DNA of 64,000 nt from contig JAAXNY010000001.1 in assembly GCA_013420905.1 (NCBI GenBank), positions 1,798,001 through 1,862,000 of the forward strand. Direction: 5' to 3'. This document shows, one piece after another, positions 1-12,337 of the stretch. The DNA comes from Collybia mongolica (lineage: Eukaryota > Basidiomycota > Agaricomycetes > Agaricales > Clitocybaceae). The translations under genes were made by a program, and so were the position numbers. Each line of letters begins with the position of its first letter. The first letter of the stretch is position 1. Below the pieces are notes generated by a model. That model made no database searches, had not been told where the DNA came from, and saw only the letters and a program-made list of their open reading frames with translations.

Positions 1-960
1 TGGTGGATCTAAAATATTGTGATGGATCAGCGTTGTCTTCTGTAATATTCAGGACGTCTGTAAGAAAAGTTTGCAGGTATTCTTCTATGGATACCCATCG
101 GTGGAATTCTTGAGTAGAAGCGGCAGGGAAGCATATTTTTATTGAATACAATACTTCCTAGTATTCTGCCGTCATAGCTTTCCGCCGTGATTGTTGTCGG
201 CACAGTTTGCCCCTGAGTATACGGTCAGTCAGGGAATACGGGGCGACGATCGACTCAATAATGTACACAAGGGAATATTGTCGGTTCATAATCCTCAGTG
301 CTATAAGTGTCAGCAAGCAAATGTGCTCGGTAGAAACGCACCGTGCGCGCGCTACCACCGGATATGACTTGGGGAGTACATGGGCGAAGATAACATATAC
401 GGATATGGATCCAAAATAGCGTGAGCAGTATGTTCACGCCTATGAATGCGCATTTCCAGAATAATCGTGATCTGTAAGAAGTTGGTTTGATAATCTACAG
501 CATGTTGTGATCACGGGAAGTTGACTGCAATCAAGTAGCTTTTTGCATGCCGCTTTGAACATATCCACAGGAATCTTACCTGAGAGATTATGTCGTACTG
601 AATAGTGTAGGATCGCTGTAGAAGTCGATGACAACAGGAACACATGCATGCCGGTATATTTCTTGCTTTCTGGCAGTTTTATAGACATTCTTACAGCCTG
701 AGCTATAGCTGCGGGGTACCATCTATAGATGGAACAAGAATATGAGTGGCATATTTGATTGCTTGCGTGCGGAAACGATCCAACCGCGTCAGCGAGCACT
801 CTGGTCACGGGGCTTGACGCGTGATTTCGATAATCACGTGACTACAAATCATCCGCTCACCAGGCCCCAACACACGACACACCACTATCATTTTCTCTCT
901 CCCCGCCCAACGCTCCCTCTCCTAATTCACAAATTACCAAACAATCTCAGCCGCCCAAAC
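1..960. other. No supported gene; pyrimidine-rich leader at right edge
   Basis: Open frames here are short, overlap on both strands and show no domain or splice logic, so I call no gene. The last ~100 bases (about 865-960) are rich in C and T runs, as expected for a fungal promoter and leader of the gene starting at 969. Confidence 0.4.
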
Positions 961-968
961 ATAGTGCG

Positions 969-1352
969 ATGGCCGTTCGTCCTACGATCTTCGATATATC
1001 CCGTTCCATGAACATACTCGATACCCTCCTCACCGAAGGTCACTCCCTCGATGACATGAAATTCGCGGTTAATACAGTTATAAACGTGACTCGCTATATG
1101 CAAGATACCCTTCTGGTAGCGGTGGTCGAGACGGAATGTGTGGCACGGGTGGCGCTCGAGAAGAAGCGCAAAATCGCCGCGTCCAATGCTCGCCGACGAA
1201 AGCGAATTGACGTTCTTAAGAAAAGGGTCGCGGAAAAGCAGTCTGCATTTGATACTCGTAAGCATGGCGGTATCGTTAACTTGGCGTGGTATCTTCTCAA
1301 GTTTAATCACTGGGCGTGCGACAGATCCGATTCCACGCCAGGAAAAGCTTAA
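969..1352 (+). CDS. Small basic coiled-coil hypothetical protein
   Basis: I do not recognise a family. The frame starts with ATG just downstream of a pyrimidine-rich leader and encodes up to 127 residues. Residues about 20-60 look helical, and residues about 62-90 are very basic (KKRK, RRRKR, KKRV) and could act as a nuclear localisation or nucleic-acid-binding segment. The 3' end is uncertain: a strong donor (GTAAGC) lies at 1258 and an acceptor near 1339, and splicing them would shorten the tail to a few residues. A second basic stretch (about 1340-1390, EKLNGRVEKKRPRKA) in another frame may belong to a later exon. Role unknown; nuclear location is inference from composition only. Confidence 0.4.
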   Translation: MAVRPTIFDISRSMNILDTLLTEGHSLDDMKFAVNTVINVTRYMQDTLLVAVVETECVARVALEKKRKIAASNARRRKRIDVLKKRVAEKQSAFDTRKHGGIVNLAWYLLKFNHWACDRSDSTPGKA

Positions 1353-1439
1353 TGGTCGTGTAGAGAAGAAAAGGCCGAGAAAAGCGACAGTGAGTCTATT
1401 CTTGCTGTCACAAACCACGTTTGGATAAATGCTGCTCCA

Positions 1440-2540
1440 AAGGTCTTTCAGAGGATGAGGCCGGCAGGAAAAAAAGAACTGAGGTGGAAGTCGCCTATTA
1501 TTGGGTCGAGGCTATCTCCCCCGATTCAAGAGTGATTGGGTCTGATTAGAGCTGTGCTGGTTAAATATGTCCAATCTATCGCACTCAACTCTTGCGTTCC
1601 CCGCTGACTCAGGTCCTCATTCATATACTACATGTACACATTCCTTTTTATTATCCACATTTCATACAATACAGTCAACTCTACGGTCGCTATTGCGAGG
1701 ATCTCTCTCGCTCCTTCTTCGATTCGCTTCCAAGTTACATATAATAAATTGTTCCAGATTCTCTCTCGAATCAGAGAAAACGCATCAATATTGTGCGGGT
1801 GGTTCGCTCCCATTTCCACTTGCTGTCCATACTATACCTTGCTATCTAGACTAAAATTTGTCTGGTCAGTGCCTGCATGGTTCGTTAGTGATTTTAAGTG
1901 GGTTTACGAGAAATTCGGCACTGCAGAGAAAAATCAATTACCCTAAGTGGGATATCACACCGCTCTCTACCCGTGCCCTGGCTTTCATATCTTGTGATTA
2001 CAGGGACCGCAAAATAACCACACCCATAATGACTTAAATCAGTTTGAAAAGAACGGCCGTATTATCTTGCGGGGGAACAAGCACTAAGAGCTCCCATCCA
2101 CACCAGTAGCTGGCACTCTGATACATCAAACACTGTACTTACAGATAACAGCCGATTCATCAATGGCTGTCATTACAGAGGGGTTCTTGATATATCAAAC
2201 CACTGTGCCCAACCACAGGCCAGAAAATTCCCACAATCCTCGCTCCTCTGTCCACACCACTGTACACAGTGAGCTCGGGGCTGCCCAAGATGAAGAGCAA
2301 ATCAACGTCCGCCTCTTCCGATCGGAATCTCCAAATCTCGATTACATCAGGTCTCGCGATGCGCCATCGCGTTCAATGTTTCCTCGCGTGATGGGCCATG
2401 TAAAACACTTCCCCATTTGGGGACCATGTTTATGTTGGATACCTCAGGGCCCTTTTGTCGTATGTTGTGCGTATTTGATATGTTTTCCGTTTTTTTATCA
2501 CCCATAATAAAATCGTCTAGAAATCGAATTTACTACATTA
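1440..2540. other. Intergenic, nothing recognised
   Basis: Several open frames of 60-115 codons exist on both strands, including one at 2163-2507, but none shows a motif, splice pattern or clear composition bias. I call nothing. Confidence 0.4.
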
Positions 2541-2546
2541 CATCCT

Positions 2547-5500
2547 TTAATGACATTCAATACAATAATTTTGACCACCTGGCCCCTCTGGAAGACCAGG
2601 TCCCTTCGCCATCTCACCTGGAACATCCTTCCACAATGTCTCGCGGTGTGCGCGGAGTTGTGCACGGATAGCTCGCTGACGAAGAGCATAGGCACGCCGG
2701 CCTTCAGCAAGAGCCCACTCCGTCTCTGGTATGACCGCCACTGCTCGCTCCATCCACTGCCGCTCCTCCCAGGAGAAAAATTCCTTCACCCTTCGCATTT
2801 CCTCCTGAAGCAAAAGGCATTCCTCCTGCCAGCAATGCGCTCTCGCCCGAGACCTGCACCACTCAATACGAAGTGCTGACCATTCAAGTCAGTCAAAAGA
2901 TCAAACGGTATTCTAAGCATTTACTGACCTTCTTGCATGCGCGGCCCAGCAGGGTCGAAATCGCCATTCCCTTCACTTGTTTTCCATATCCATGACATGG
3001 CTACACGACCCTCAGAGCTGCCACTTTCTGCAGCCGCCAACCCCCGAACATCGCCATCATGCAGGACTTGTATCTCTATATCCCACCCCACCTTCCCCAG
3101 TGGCTGAGCCAGACGCTCTAAAGCCGTTCGGAACTCGCGATACTTCAGAACGTTTGCGTCGATTCGTGCTTGGACACCAAGGACGAGATTTCGACTCCGT
3201 GTGACTTGACTTTGACCCCGCGAAAAGCGGTCCTTGGCAGCATACATCTGTGAGCGGACCAGGATGAGGCGGCGTATGTCATGAAGGACATCGTGAGCCT
3301 GCGCAAAACGTAGCCGCCACTCAAACTCCATCATATCCTGCGAAACAGGGATACGATCCAACACCTGCGATGGAAGAAACAATTCTCCATTCACCGCTGA
3401 GGTCAAGGTGTCGCTCTCGTCTGGGACACGCAGCTGGGAGATAGCCGGCATATAAAGGAGCTGGACTGCCGACCAAGCATCAATTTGTCGCTTGAGACAG
3501 CTAGCACGCTCAACAACTTTGGCGATTTGTAGGTCAGTAGAGTGTGAGCCCAGTGCCTTTGCATCAGTGCGAAGACGACGCCTATAATGTGGGTCAGTGA
3601 CATGAAAAAATTGAACAAGCGAGGCTCACGCACTGATGTTCCTCGAGCTCCAGGCCTTGGGTGAGGAGTAAGCTGGGTGGCATATGTTCATGAACCACTT
3701 GCGATGAATTATTGATCGACGATGCATCATCCCGGGCTAACTCAAGACGAACTGCATGCTCAGTGATGCCTAGTTGACATAATTAGCTGAGTAAAACTTG
3801 CCACATTATAATAGAAGCTTACGACGCTCTGTGCAGTTGAATGGATTAGGCTGGGTCCCATCTGATTCCCATGCTTTTACCATCACCGTCCACTGAGCTG
3901 TGGACTCCTCAGGAAGTGACGCATCAAACTGAATGAAGGCTGTGACCTGTTCGCCACGTTCCTGGACGGCCTCTACAGACCTACGAAGCAAGGTAGCAGC
4001 TAAAATAAAATGGTCTGAGTAAATAGTCAACTATATCAATCTCGTAACTCACCCATACCCGTAACCTTCCTCCAGTTGATATCACCAAAGTGATCATCAA
4101 GAGTGTCACGTCGAGAACCTGGCCCCATTTCTTTGGTGCTGGTGGCAACTGGGTTCATTGCTGCCCATCCGCGTTCTGGCGCTTCACCATCCGTTCGTCC
4201 TACATTCGGAGTGTAATTGAAGGAAAAGATTGTATGGCAGCTGGGCTGATGTGCAGCTAGGTGGAATTTCGGGATCAAGTAGTTGATGATGAGAGTTTTG
4301 ATTAAGTGGGGGGGATAGATGTCGCATTGTAGCAGAAGGCTCCGAATCCATTGACAAGCAATGTCATATGATGTTACAATCCTTCTTGGGACATTTTGTC
4401 GTAGGCTCGATAAGAAGATGTAGTCCATATTCACGTAGCTAGAGAACAAAAAAAAAAATGGAACACAATAGTGACTATGAAAATAGTGGAACTAACCGTT
4501 CGCCCTTTTGGAGGTCTCCAACTGACACGGGTCGCTTCATGTCGTGTCAACTGCAGTTGACGGTCCCTGCCCCACTCGACGCTAAACCCTTGCCTCCCTG
4601 AGAATTTGCAGACTTGATAGCATCGTAGTTATTGCATGTCGAGGTAGGCTCTGGGGGGATTCGGGTGTCGTACTCTTGTAGGTGAGCCTTAAATTTCTTC
4701 TCCTCAACAATGTATGTGTAGCCATGATTGAGGCCCGAGTCATGCACATCATTTGAAACATCCAGGCATTTCAAGCGGAAGTTTGCGTCAATGCCGAGAA
4801 ACAGGGTGTACAGCCATCTAAAGTGATTATAAGCTATGGCAAATCAAGGAGATTTGCAACAACATACTGTTTATAATCAGGGGCATCTTCCCAGTTTTCA
4901 GGAAGATTTCGACCAGGTTGAGGGCATGCAGGGCAGAGAACCGCACATTCACCTTCCTTTGTTCCTTTCACTCCAGTGGGATCATGGCCATGGCCGGAAC
5001 GCTTGAGAAGCTTCAGGTGCCGCCACTCTCTTACCATCCTCATGAAGGCGACATATCGATACTGTGCCGGCACACGTTAGTCAAAATAAAATGAAATATG
5101 AAGGATGGTGCTTACTGGAGGAGGGGAAGTACCGGTATTATCAACAATATGCGACAAGGCTGCATAAAACTCAAACCCAGATATTTTTCACATGAAAGAT
5201 AGCATGTGAAAATGATTGAGCACTCGAAACGTAGCCGCAGTCCTAGGGTTCTTGGTAGTGGCTGGGTAGAAGCCCGCACGTAATAGCTGAGTCGTATGTG
5301 GGAACACACAATGACAGTCACAGAAATCGATTGTAACACGGTGTATGCTGCCCACATCAATGATAATAAAATCGTCCTTCATAGCTTTGGCTAGTTTGAG
5401 GCACCATTCACCCGAAGGATGGATGAGTTGAATGCGCAACCCAAGATCCTTCAGGGATGACTTCGCCCAGTATGTTCCTGTCCAGGCCTACTAACAGCAT

Positions 5501-6207
5501 GAGAAGAGAGGAACAAACGCGACAAGAAAAATATATACCTGGATACAATGGAAAGGGGAGCCTACATGTGAGTGCACGGCGCACTGACCACACAACTGGT
5601 ATGAGTGATAGCAGTCAGCACAACGGTACAGCGGGGCCCCATCGACAGCACATGCAGTGCATCTAGAGTCAACATGGTAGTGTGCTTCATGTCGTATGAT
5701 CTCATGGAGAAACTGGTTGATTCGAGGGACGAAATGATGCAAAGGTGTATCCTGCACATTGTTAAAAAAGATGAGATGAAAAAAAGGTGAAGCAAAACAT
5801 ACCGTTGGAAGCCATGCTTTCTGCTTGGGCTGTTTGTTGTCTTGTGGCAATGTGTTTACACTACCTGTCACTGCTTGTCGCTGCACAAAATTCGGGTCCA
5901 TCCAGTTGTAAGGATATTCATCATCACTATCATTGTTGTTGACATCGCATAAGTCTGGTGGATTATCAGCATCCATCATATTGATGGTGTCCGCGTTGTG
6001 GATGAGAGTATCAGGGGTTACTGATGGAGGTGATGCCACTCTAGGTACGGTGATGAGGATACGATTATGAGTAACACCTGAAGGGTTGGTTTCGAAAGCG
6101 ATGTGGCGGTGGACAACATCTTGTGGGTTTTGAGAATTGGGAGGCAGCTCTGGCGCAGCATAGTACACATCCACGTCAGGGTGTAACCTTTTGTTGTTGC
6201 GACACAT
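2547..6207 (-). pseudogene. KDZ-type transposase with CxC2 cysteine cluster, degenerate
   Basis: Spliced minus-strand gene of the Kyakuja-Dileera-Zisupton class of eukaryotic DNA transposons. From 6207 the order is: an acidic N-terminal region; a CxC2-like cluster at about 5750-5540 (CTAC, YRCADC, LCGQC); the LGLRIQL segment at about 5430; the ATFRVLNHFH region; MRMVREWRHLKLLKR at about 5040; CPACPQPG; the STCNN stretch near 4640; then YDIACQW, PKFHL, GRTDGEAPERGW and TLDDHFGD at 4380-4080; and a long helical tail to 2547. Introns fit between these blocks. Two in-frame TGA codons interrupt otherwise well-conserved text: 5190-5188 after the HMLSFM motif and 4549-4547, where the family normally has Arg before HDMKRP (CGA to TGA fits C-to-T decay). 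It would act in the nucleus as a cut-and-paste transposase, but this copy looks dead unless the stops are sequencing errors. Confidence 0.85.
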
Positions 6208-6371
6208 GTGAATTTTGAAACTGGGTTAACAATACAAGTTGAGTTGTAGCGTCAATACAAAGATGGATGTTTCGAGATGTACCTGTCTGTCCTATTTAAA
6301 CCTAATTGAATAACTCATAAACCCCTAGTGAAGCAATGTGCTGCGGGAGAAGTTGACGCATGATGATAAGA

Positions 6372-6597
6372 CGAGTAAATGGGAGGCAGGCGAGAAAAGA
6401 AAAGAGAAGGTGGGTGAGAAGAGATGGGACGAAACTGTCGAAGCAAGAAGACAGTAGCATGCAGTCTATAACTGCGAAGGATGATAAGAGGAGTAAAAAG
6501 AGGAGTAAATGGGAGGCAGGCAAGAAGAGGAAGGGTGACAAGAGACAAGAAGAAACTGTCGAAACGAGAAGACGGTAGCATGCAGTCTATAGCTGTG
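6372..6597. repeat. Imperfect direct repeat, two ~105-bp copies
   Basis: The text beginning AGTAAATGGGAGGCAGGC at 6372 recurs at about 6502. Both copies continue through AAACTGTCGAA and end in GTAGCATGCAGTCTATA. The copies differ by small indels. No coding role is evident. Confidence 0.7.
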
Positions 6598-6954
6598 AAT
6601 GTAAACTTGGTCCTAGTAGAACCACATGTTGCACAGGCACCACATGGTGATTTGGTGTGTGACCGTGCATGTGACGAAAATCAGCATGACGTGACGCATG
6701 AAAAAACACTGTTCAAAGCATGCTCCTCAATAGTACTGGCTACATTATCTAAGAAATACCTAGGTAGTGTCAAAAATATTAGCATCAAAAGTCATAGCCT
6801 CTGCCCACACATTCATATCATCTTCTGCTGAGACTGGTAATCGATCCTCTGCTTTTTCAATAGTGTCTAGGTATTGGTACTCATCGAGATGAATCCCCAT
6901 TTCATGGCAGCGGTAATAGCATGCATGCTGGGAAGAAATAAATCAGCATATGTT

Positions 6955-7400
6955 CAACATCAACAGGTAAAGATGTACCCTGGACTCCCGATCCACTTTA
7001 AGATCAATAACATCTTCCCAGTGGTCTGTAGGGGGAGTTGTTTTACATGCCCCAGCCCAAAGGAGCTTGTTGGCGAGGAACTGAGTATACAATTATTTAG
7101 TGAAATGCATGGGGATATAATCTCATTGTTTACACATACATCTTGTTGTACCAAAATGGCCCAATTCAACTCGTACTTGTCTTCACTCTCCACAGTGACC
7201 GGAAAGCGGTCAAACCAGACAGTGTAGAAGGTCTCGAGGAATTGCTTCCACAAGCCGGCCTTGTGTGCAACGGCGTAATATGGGGTAACATACTCAAGAT
7301 ATTTATCCTGTGCTTGTTTGGCGACCTAGCCCTTTGGAAAGATGTTTTTAGTTGCCGACGGTTTGAGGAAAAGGCTCCGTGACATCGGAAAGATCTAGGG
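6955..7400 (-). pseudogene. Remnant of a transposon-associated gene (WF..FP domain)
   Basis: The minus strand at about 7320-7110 encodes a fragment ending in FLETFYTVWFDRFPV. This resembles the FWSTLDRNWFARWPEP segment of the gene at about 24.0 kb, suggesting two members of one basidiomycete family on either side of the LTR element. No complete frame is present: stops and frame changes occur at both ends. Function unknown; similar segments are frequent near mobile elements in mushroom genomes (from memory, not searched). Confidence 0.45.
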
Positions 7401-7409
7401 TCCATGTAA

Positions 7410-8720
7410 TATGATTGATCAAGACATATGGAGATGTGTACTTACCTCGGACAGTTTAAACTTAGAGTTACTTGCTGTTTGATGACCTCCACAGCGGCGC
7501 TGGGATGAGTTCAAGGTAGAAAGAGTGGGAGAAAAGAATGGGAAAAAGCCTGGTTGAGATCGAAGCAAGGCTATAGAAGGAACCAAACAACGTACAAATG
7601 TTCCTTGGATGCCTGTTCTACAAGTCTTGTAATAAACTAATGGTGCACAAAAAGGCTCCCGAAATGTAAAGAATGCTTGATAAATCCATTGAAAGTGTGC
7701 AACATCAAAGAAAACGATTTTACTATGCTGAAATTGAGCCTGTAAAGCACCTATGAAGGAAATAATCAGGTGAGCATAAAAGTCAGATGGTGCAATCATC
7801 ATTAACTAACTTGGACGTAACATGCCCTTTACTATTGCTCAAGATGGGACGCCCCAGACTTTACCACACTCCCGAAGAAAAATGGCAAGCAAACCGTGCA
7901 AAGAGCAAACATCATTACAATAAGTATGTTGAGTCCTTTGTTCTCAAAATTGGTGGTTGAATTTATATTCATGGATAGGGCTAAGAAAGCCGTGCGCACG
8001 TGGCGAAGCATTAAGTATTGCAAAGACGTTCAAAGGCAAGCACAGGGGTCATGATGAGTTGACCCTTTAAGTAATTCTACTCTCACAGGGCCTCAGTAAT
8101 GCTTCCATGCGCTTGTGAGAAGCCGGAGAGTCTAGTTGACCGAGATACCAAACCCCGGTAAGCTGATATGTTCTACATGCGGCTACGGACCCTTACCTCG
8201 GTTCTTTCACTAGCAGCCACCCTGATTACTGGTGTGAACGGGCTGAAAGGGTTGCTTTGGCATTCACAGCGCTTATGGGTGAATCCCCCTTCCATTTTGT
8301 CGACGCTCTCTACCACTGCTACCTTATAAACTGCACCAACGACACCTTCCATGATGCTACCATTGTTGTCGAGCGCCTTCAAAAATGCATTCAACAATAT
8401 CAGGGCCATGTACTGCAGGATAAGGGGGTTGGAAAAGAGTTGGCGCATTGTGAACAAATTGGAGTGGGGATCTCTAATGTCCTGAAAGCCTTGGAGGATG
8501 TATTGTGCCATGGAATGGCTGGCCTTGAGGATGTCATTGAGTCCCATTCATGCAGAGACCTTTTGTATCTAACACTTCTGTCAACTTAAATATTTTACTG
8601 CAATAGAAAGAATGATTTTGAATTTGCGAGCACAAGAATACAAGATACAAGCAACGAGAATACAAGATATGAGCAATGTAGGTATCAACAAATATTACAT
8701 CCCATACGCATGTGCACCGC
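7410..8720. other. Unassigned sequence left of the LTR element
   Basis: Frames at 7419-7802 (-), 8173-8547 (-) and 8257-8589 (+) are open, but I cannot connect them by splicing or recognise them. This is probably old transposon debris into which the retrotransposon inserted. Confidence 0.35.
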
Positions 8721-9937
8721 TGAAAGGGGGCTCCTGGGCTATAAGTGCGCTGATGCTATGAAATGTAATCTCTCTCACACACACACCAAACCTAACAATC
8801 AACACACGAACAGTAGGAATCGCCTGTTTTGAGTTCGGGTTCAAGTGCTTAGAAGCACTAAGCTTTGAATAGTACTAGCCAAAGCCCTTTCCAATGATCT
8901 CTCGACGGGTTCGATTTAGACAAAAGCTTCAACACAGGTTCAAAAACCTGCTAGGTATATTTATAATATCTCTCGATCCAATAGACTGAGTACCAAGTGT
9001 ACGTTCAATTATTAGTGATCCCAAGCGGATCTATAAGTCCAAGCGACTTATCAAACAATACAGTGCCAAGTGCACTAAGGCCAAGTGCCTAGTAATTCCA
9101 ACGGACAATACGGTACTAAGTTCCAAGTGAACTAAGTTTCTTTAATTCTGTGGTTCTCCAATCAATTCCAATCAAGACACGTTGAAGCAATCTGATCCTT
9201 AATTCGGGCACGCAATAGTGTTTTAACAAATGTGATTTGTATACTCTATAGTCGCGCGAAGTGGGGGCAAGATTCCTTGCCTTAGCGCTACTCATCTACA
9301 GTCTATTTATAATGTACAAACTAAATAATCATATGGAATTGTAAATTTTACACGGAACCGCGCTCCCGCGCGCCAAGAATCTGTATTCAATACTGACGCG
9401 TCTACTACAACTTGGCACGCGCGCCATGCGTGCCAATTATGTCGTTTACTGGTTACTTATCAAATATTGAAAGAGCTGGCTAAACTCTTATCAAGTCCCG
9501 ACCGCGCGCTCTGTTATTTAAAACAGCGCGGCACTGTCGTTTACTCCTCCTGATTGTCCTGGTTGCTATTCACGGTGTCCCGTCACTTCCGGTAGTTAAC
9601 ACCAAGTACCCCTGACTAGGATCGGGTTGTGCAAGTCCCGAATTTACAATTACTTCTCCTATTAATGATGATCCCCGGACTAATGATATCATACTACAAC
9701 GGTTACTTATGAACTAAGACACCGAGGTTGTAACCGGGCATGGTGAATAGGACTAATAATAGACCGTACTCATAGTCCTCTGTACTGATAGTGTATTATC
9801 CATTAGACTAGTTCACTCTGATTAGCCGTCTCGGAGCTCGACTCTAATCCTTTATTACTGCTTACTTGGTTATTAGAAATGACACTAATAGCCTTACTTG
9901 TTGACTTTATAAGTGCAAACAATTTCGGGCCCTATCA
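8721..9937 (-). repeat. 3' LTR
   Basis: 1,217 bp, TG...CA ends, same length as and apparently identical to the right copy (constant offset of 13,008). Because the element lies on the minus strand, this left copy is the 3' LTR. It contains four CCAAGTG motifs at about 8992-9130. Confidence 0.95.
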
Positions 9938-9950
9938 TCTCCCCCATACC
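9938..9950 (-). promoter_or_regulatory. Polypurine tract
   Basis: On the minus strand the bases just before the 3' LTR read GGTATGGGGGAGA, a purine run directly adjoining the LTR. That is the expected position of the primer for plus-strand DNA synthesis. Confidence 0.75.
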
Positions 9951-10387
9951 ACAAATGTAGACTGTCCTCAGTCTCTCTTTGCCGGCAGGTTGGTCCAATA
10001 CTTCGGGTCTGCACGCGTCTAATCTTTCAGTACAATGTTACAACGGTTCCGCTTTTAGACAGGTAGGCGCGCGATGTTGGGATCGAGCCCAGAGGTTTAC
10101 TTCCCATCAGGATCGTGACAGTTATATACGTCTCCTGAGAGAGTACTTGACATTTGGACATCGCTTTACAGATATTTCAGTCATCTGGACATTTTTCTCG
10201 TTATGTTTCTGACACTTCAGCAAGAGATCGGTACTCCTGTTTGTTCTTTAGAGCTTCGCAATGCAGGGTTGTGCGTTTTAAAAAGCTCGCATCCTTGCTA
10301 AGTTTTAGACAATTTGGACTTTATAGCCCATTTCTAAATCTCTTTGCTATCTGCATCGCTCAAACGCTCCAACCTTTTCAAACAGAA

Positions 10388-12337
10388 ATGTCTTCCACTT
10401 CTACTTCCGCCATGGCTCGTGCTCTGCGCTCGCCTTCCGCGCTGTCTCTCTCGCTCTCTGCCGCGATTCTACCGACTGAGGGCCGTTCCCCCACTATGGT
10501 CTATGTGGACCAGCCGGTCCCCTCATTTTCCGACCTCCTTGAAGATGCCGAGGGCGATGTCTTTGTTGCCATGGAGCAAGGGTGGATTATTATGGCCGAG
10601 GAACTCGCGCCCCGTATGGACCATCAGGGCCCCCTTGACCTCGACGAGTTGATTGACTTCGTCGATCACTGCTCCATGCTCATCGTACGCCCATCTTTTA
10701 CTTATTAAAACCTTTTACTTATTTACTGGTCTCAGGATGCCATCACTGGCGTGGTCCGTGGCGCGCGTTTTTCGCTGCCATATCCGGCTATTCTCCTCCT
10801 GCGCGCGCTTCACCTTCAAGTGATGCGCATCCCAGTCGACGCGCGCGAGGCTTCGTGGTCTTCCTGGCGCACGGTCATATCGACTGACCTGGGCCACAAT
10901 TCCATTCTTCTGGTAAGTGACTTGTTTACTTCTTTACTCTGCCTGCCCTTGTCAAGCTGACTACCTTTTACTTTAGGGCCAGGCTCCCACTGTGGAGCAA
11001 GTCCTGGACCAGGTGGGGTCGCGCTTCGAGCGCGACAATGGTGAAAGTATCTTTCAGGATACTTTCCTCGTCCCTCCTCGCATGGTTGGCGCACCGCGCC
11101 GTTACCATCAGTACCGGGACAGTTGGTCCGCCGCGCCCTTGCCGGCGCGCTCCCCGGTCTTGGTACCCGCGGTTCGTTTATTACTGCTTTTTATTACTTT
11201 TCTTCGGTAGTTGACTTATTTTAATAGCCCCTCAAGCGGAAGCGTACAGCTGGGTCCAAGGGCAAAGGCCGTGCGGTTCCCCAGGTATATCCTTTACTTT
11301 ACGAGTTTCACATTATTGCTGACTTGATTTCAAAATTCTAGTCCGACATGTCGCGTGCCCAGGGGACTGGCAGTGCTTCTGCGCCGCGTCCCTCGGAAGC
11401 AGGCCCGGTATGTCTCTTTTCTCTCTTGAAGTCATTTACTTTTACTCATCTTTATCTCCTTAGTCCTCTGGGCAGCCGCTGGTGAAGGTTGAAGTCCCTG
11501 AACTTCGGCTCTTCGATGATGAGATCGCCCGCCAGTTGGCTCAAGAGGGGTTCGCGGAGTTGTTGCCTCCCGCGGCCCCTTCTCCTCGTCGGTCGCGTAA
11601 GACCACTCGCTCTAGGGATAGGGCACAGGCGACACGCCGCAAGCACGCGCTGGTTCCCAACCGGGAGCTGACGCCGCTACAGTCCCCTATTACCTCCCTG
11701 CTGGCTGACCTTGCGCCGCGGCGCTCTTCCGTATGTTTATTACTACTTTATTTCTTGTTACTGATCATTTTTACTAGGTGGGCTATCCTTGCACGATGTG
11801 CGCCACCCGCGGCGACATTGAGTGCACCTTCAACGGTTGGGGTAAACCGTGCGTGGAATGCGCCACCGCCAAGAAGGGGAAGTGCAGCTTCAGCCTCACT
11901 CCCCAGAAGCGCGCTAGGCTCCGTGAGGATCTGGGGCCCATGCTTGGTGCGGGCATTTCTAGTAAGCCATCTCCTTTCCGTCTTTTTGTTTACTACTGAT
12001 TTTACTTATTCTACTAGCGGTTGCTGAAGCCTATGCTCAGCTCGGCGACGCGGACACCCTTGCCGCGGAGGTCATTCAGGCCGCTAACCGCGCGCTTGAA
12101 ATGCGCGACTCCTTGTTGGCGCGCATAGTTGGCACCATTGGTAGGTTGTACGAGGAGGAAGGCCTGGAGGGCCTTCAAAACCTCTTGCTGACTACGCCAG
12201 CCACGGAGAGCGCCCTCCTCTTCTACGCGGACTTCCAGAATCTCCCTTGGCCGCCCTTGGAAGAAGAAGTAGAGGTTGATGACAGTTCTTCGTCGTCAAG
12301 ATCTTCTGCGTCCGTGCCTGACAGCGAGGAGGAGTAG
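10388..12337 (+). CDS. Antisense cargo gene 1: Zn(II)2Cys6-like protein, 520 aa, 8 exons
   Basis: Lies inside the retrotransposon but on the opposite strand to gag-pol. Exons join in frame: 10388-10684, 10736-10912, 10977-11171, 11228-11284, 11342-11407, 11464-11730, 11778-11961, 12018-12337 (1,563 nt, 521 codons with stop). All seven introns are short GT-AG introns rich in TTTACTT. Residues 358-389 carry six cysteines spaced C-x2-C-x7-C-x8-C-x2-C-x7-C, close to the Zn(II)2Cys6 binuclear cluster of fungal DNA-binding regulators. Basic patches (PLKRKRT at about 224-230; an Arg-rich stretch in exon 6) could be nuclear signals, and the C-terminus is Ser- and Asp/Glu-rich. No protein of this kind is part of the ordinary retroelement set. 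Intron retention is possible because the introns lie antisense to the genomic RNA. DNA binding and regulation of the element or host are inference. Confidence 0.8.
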
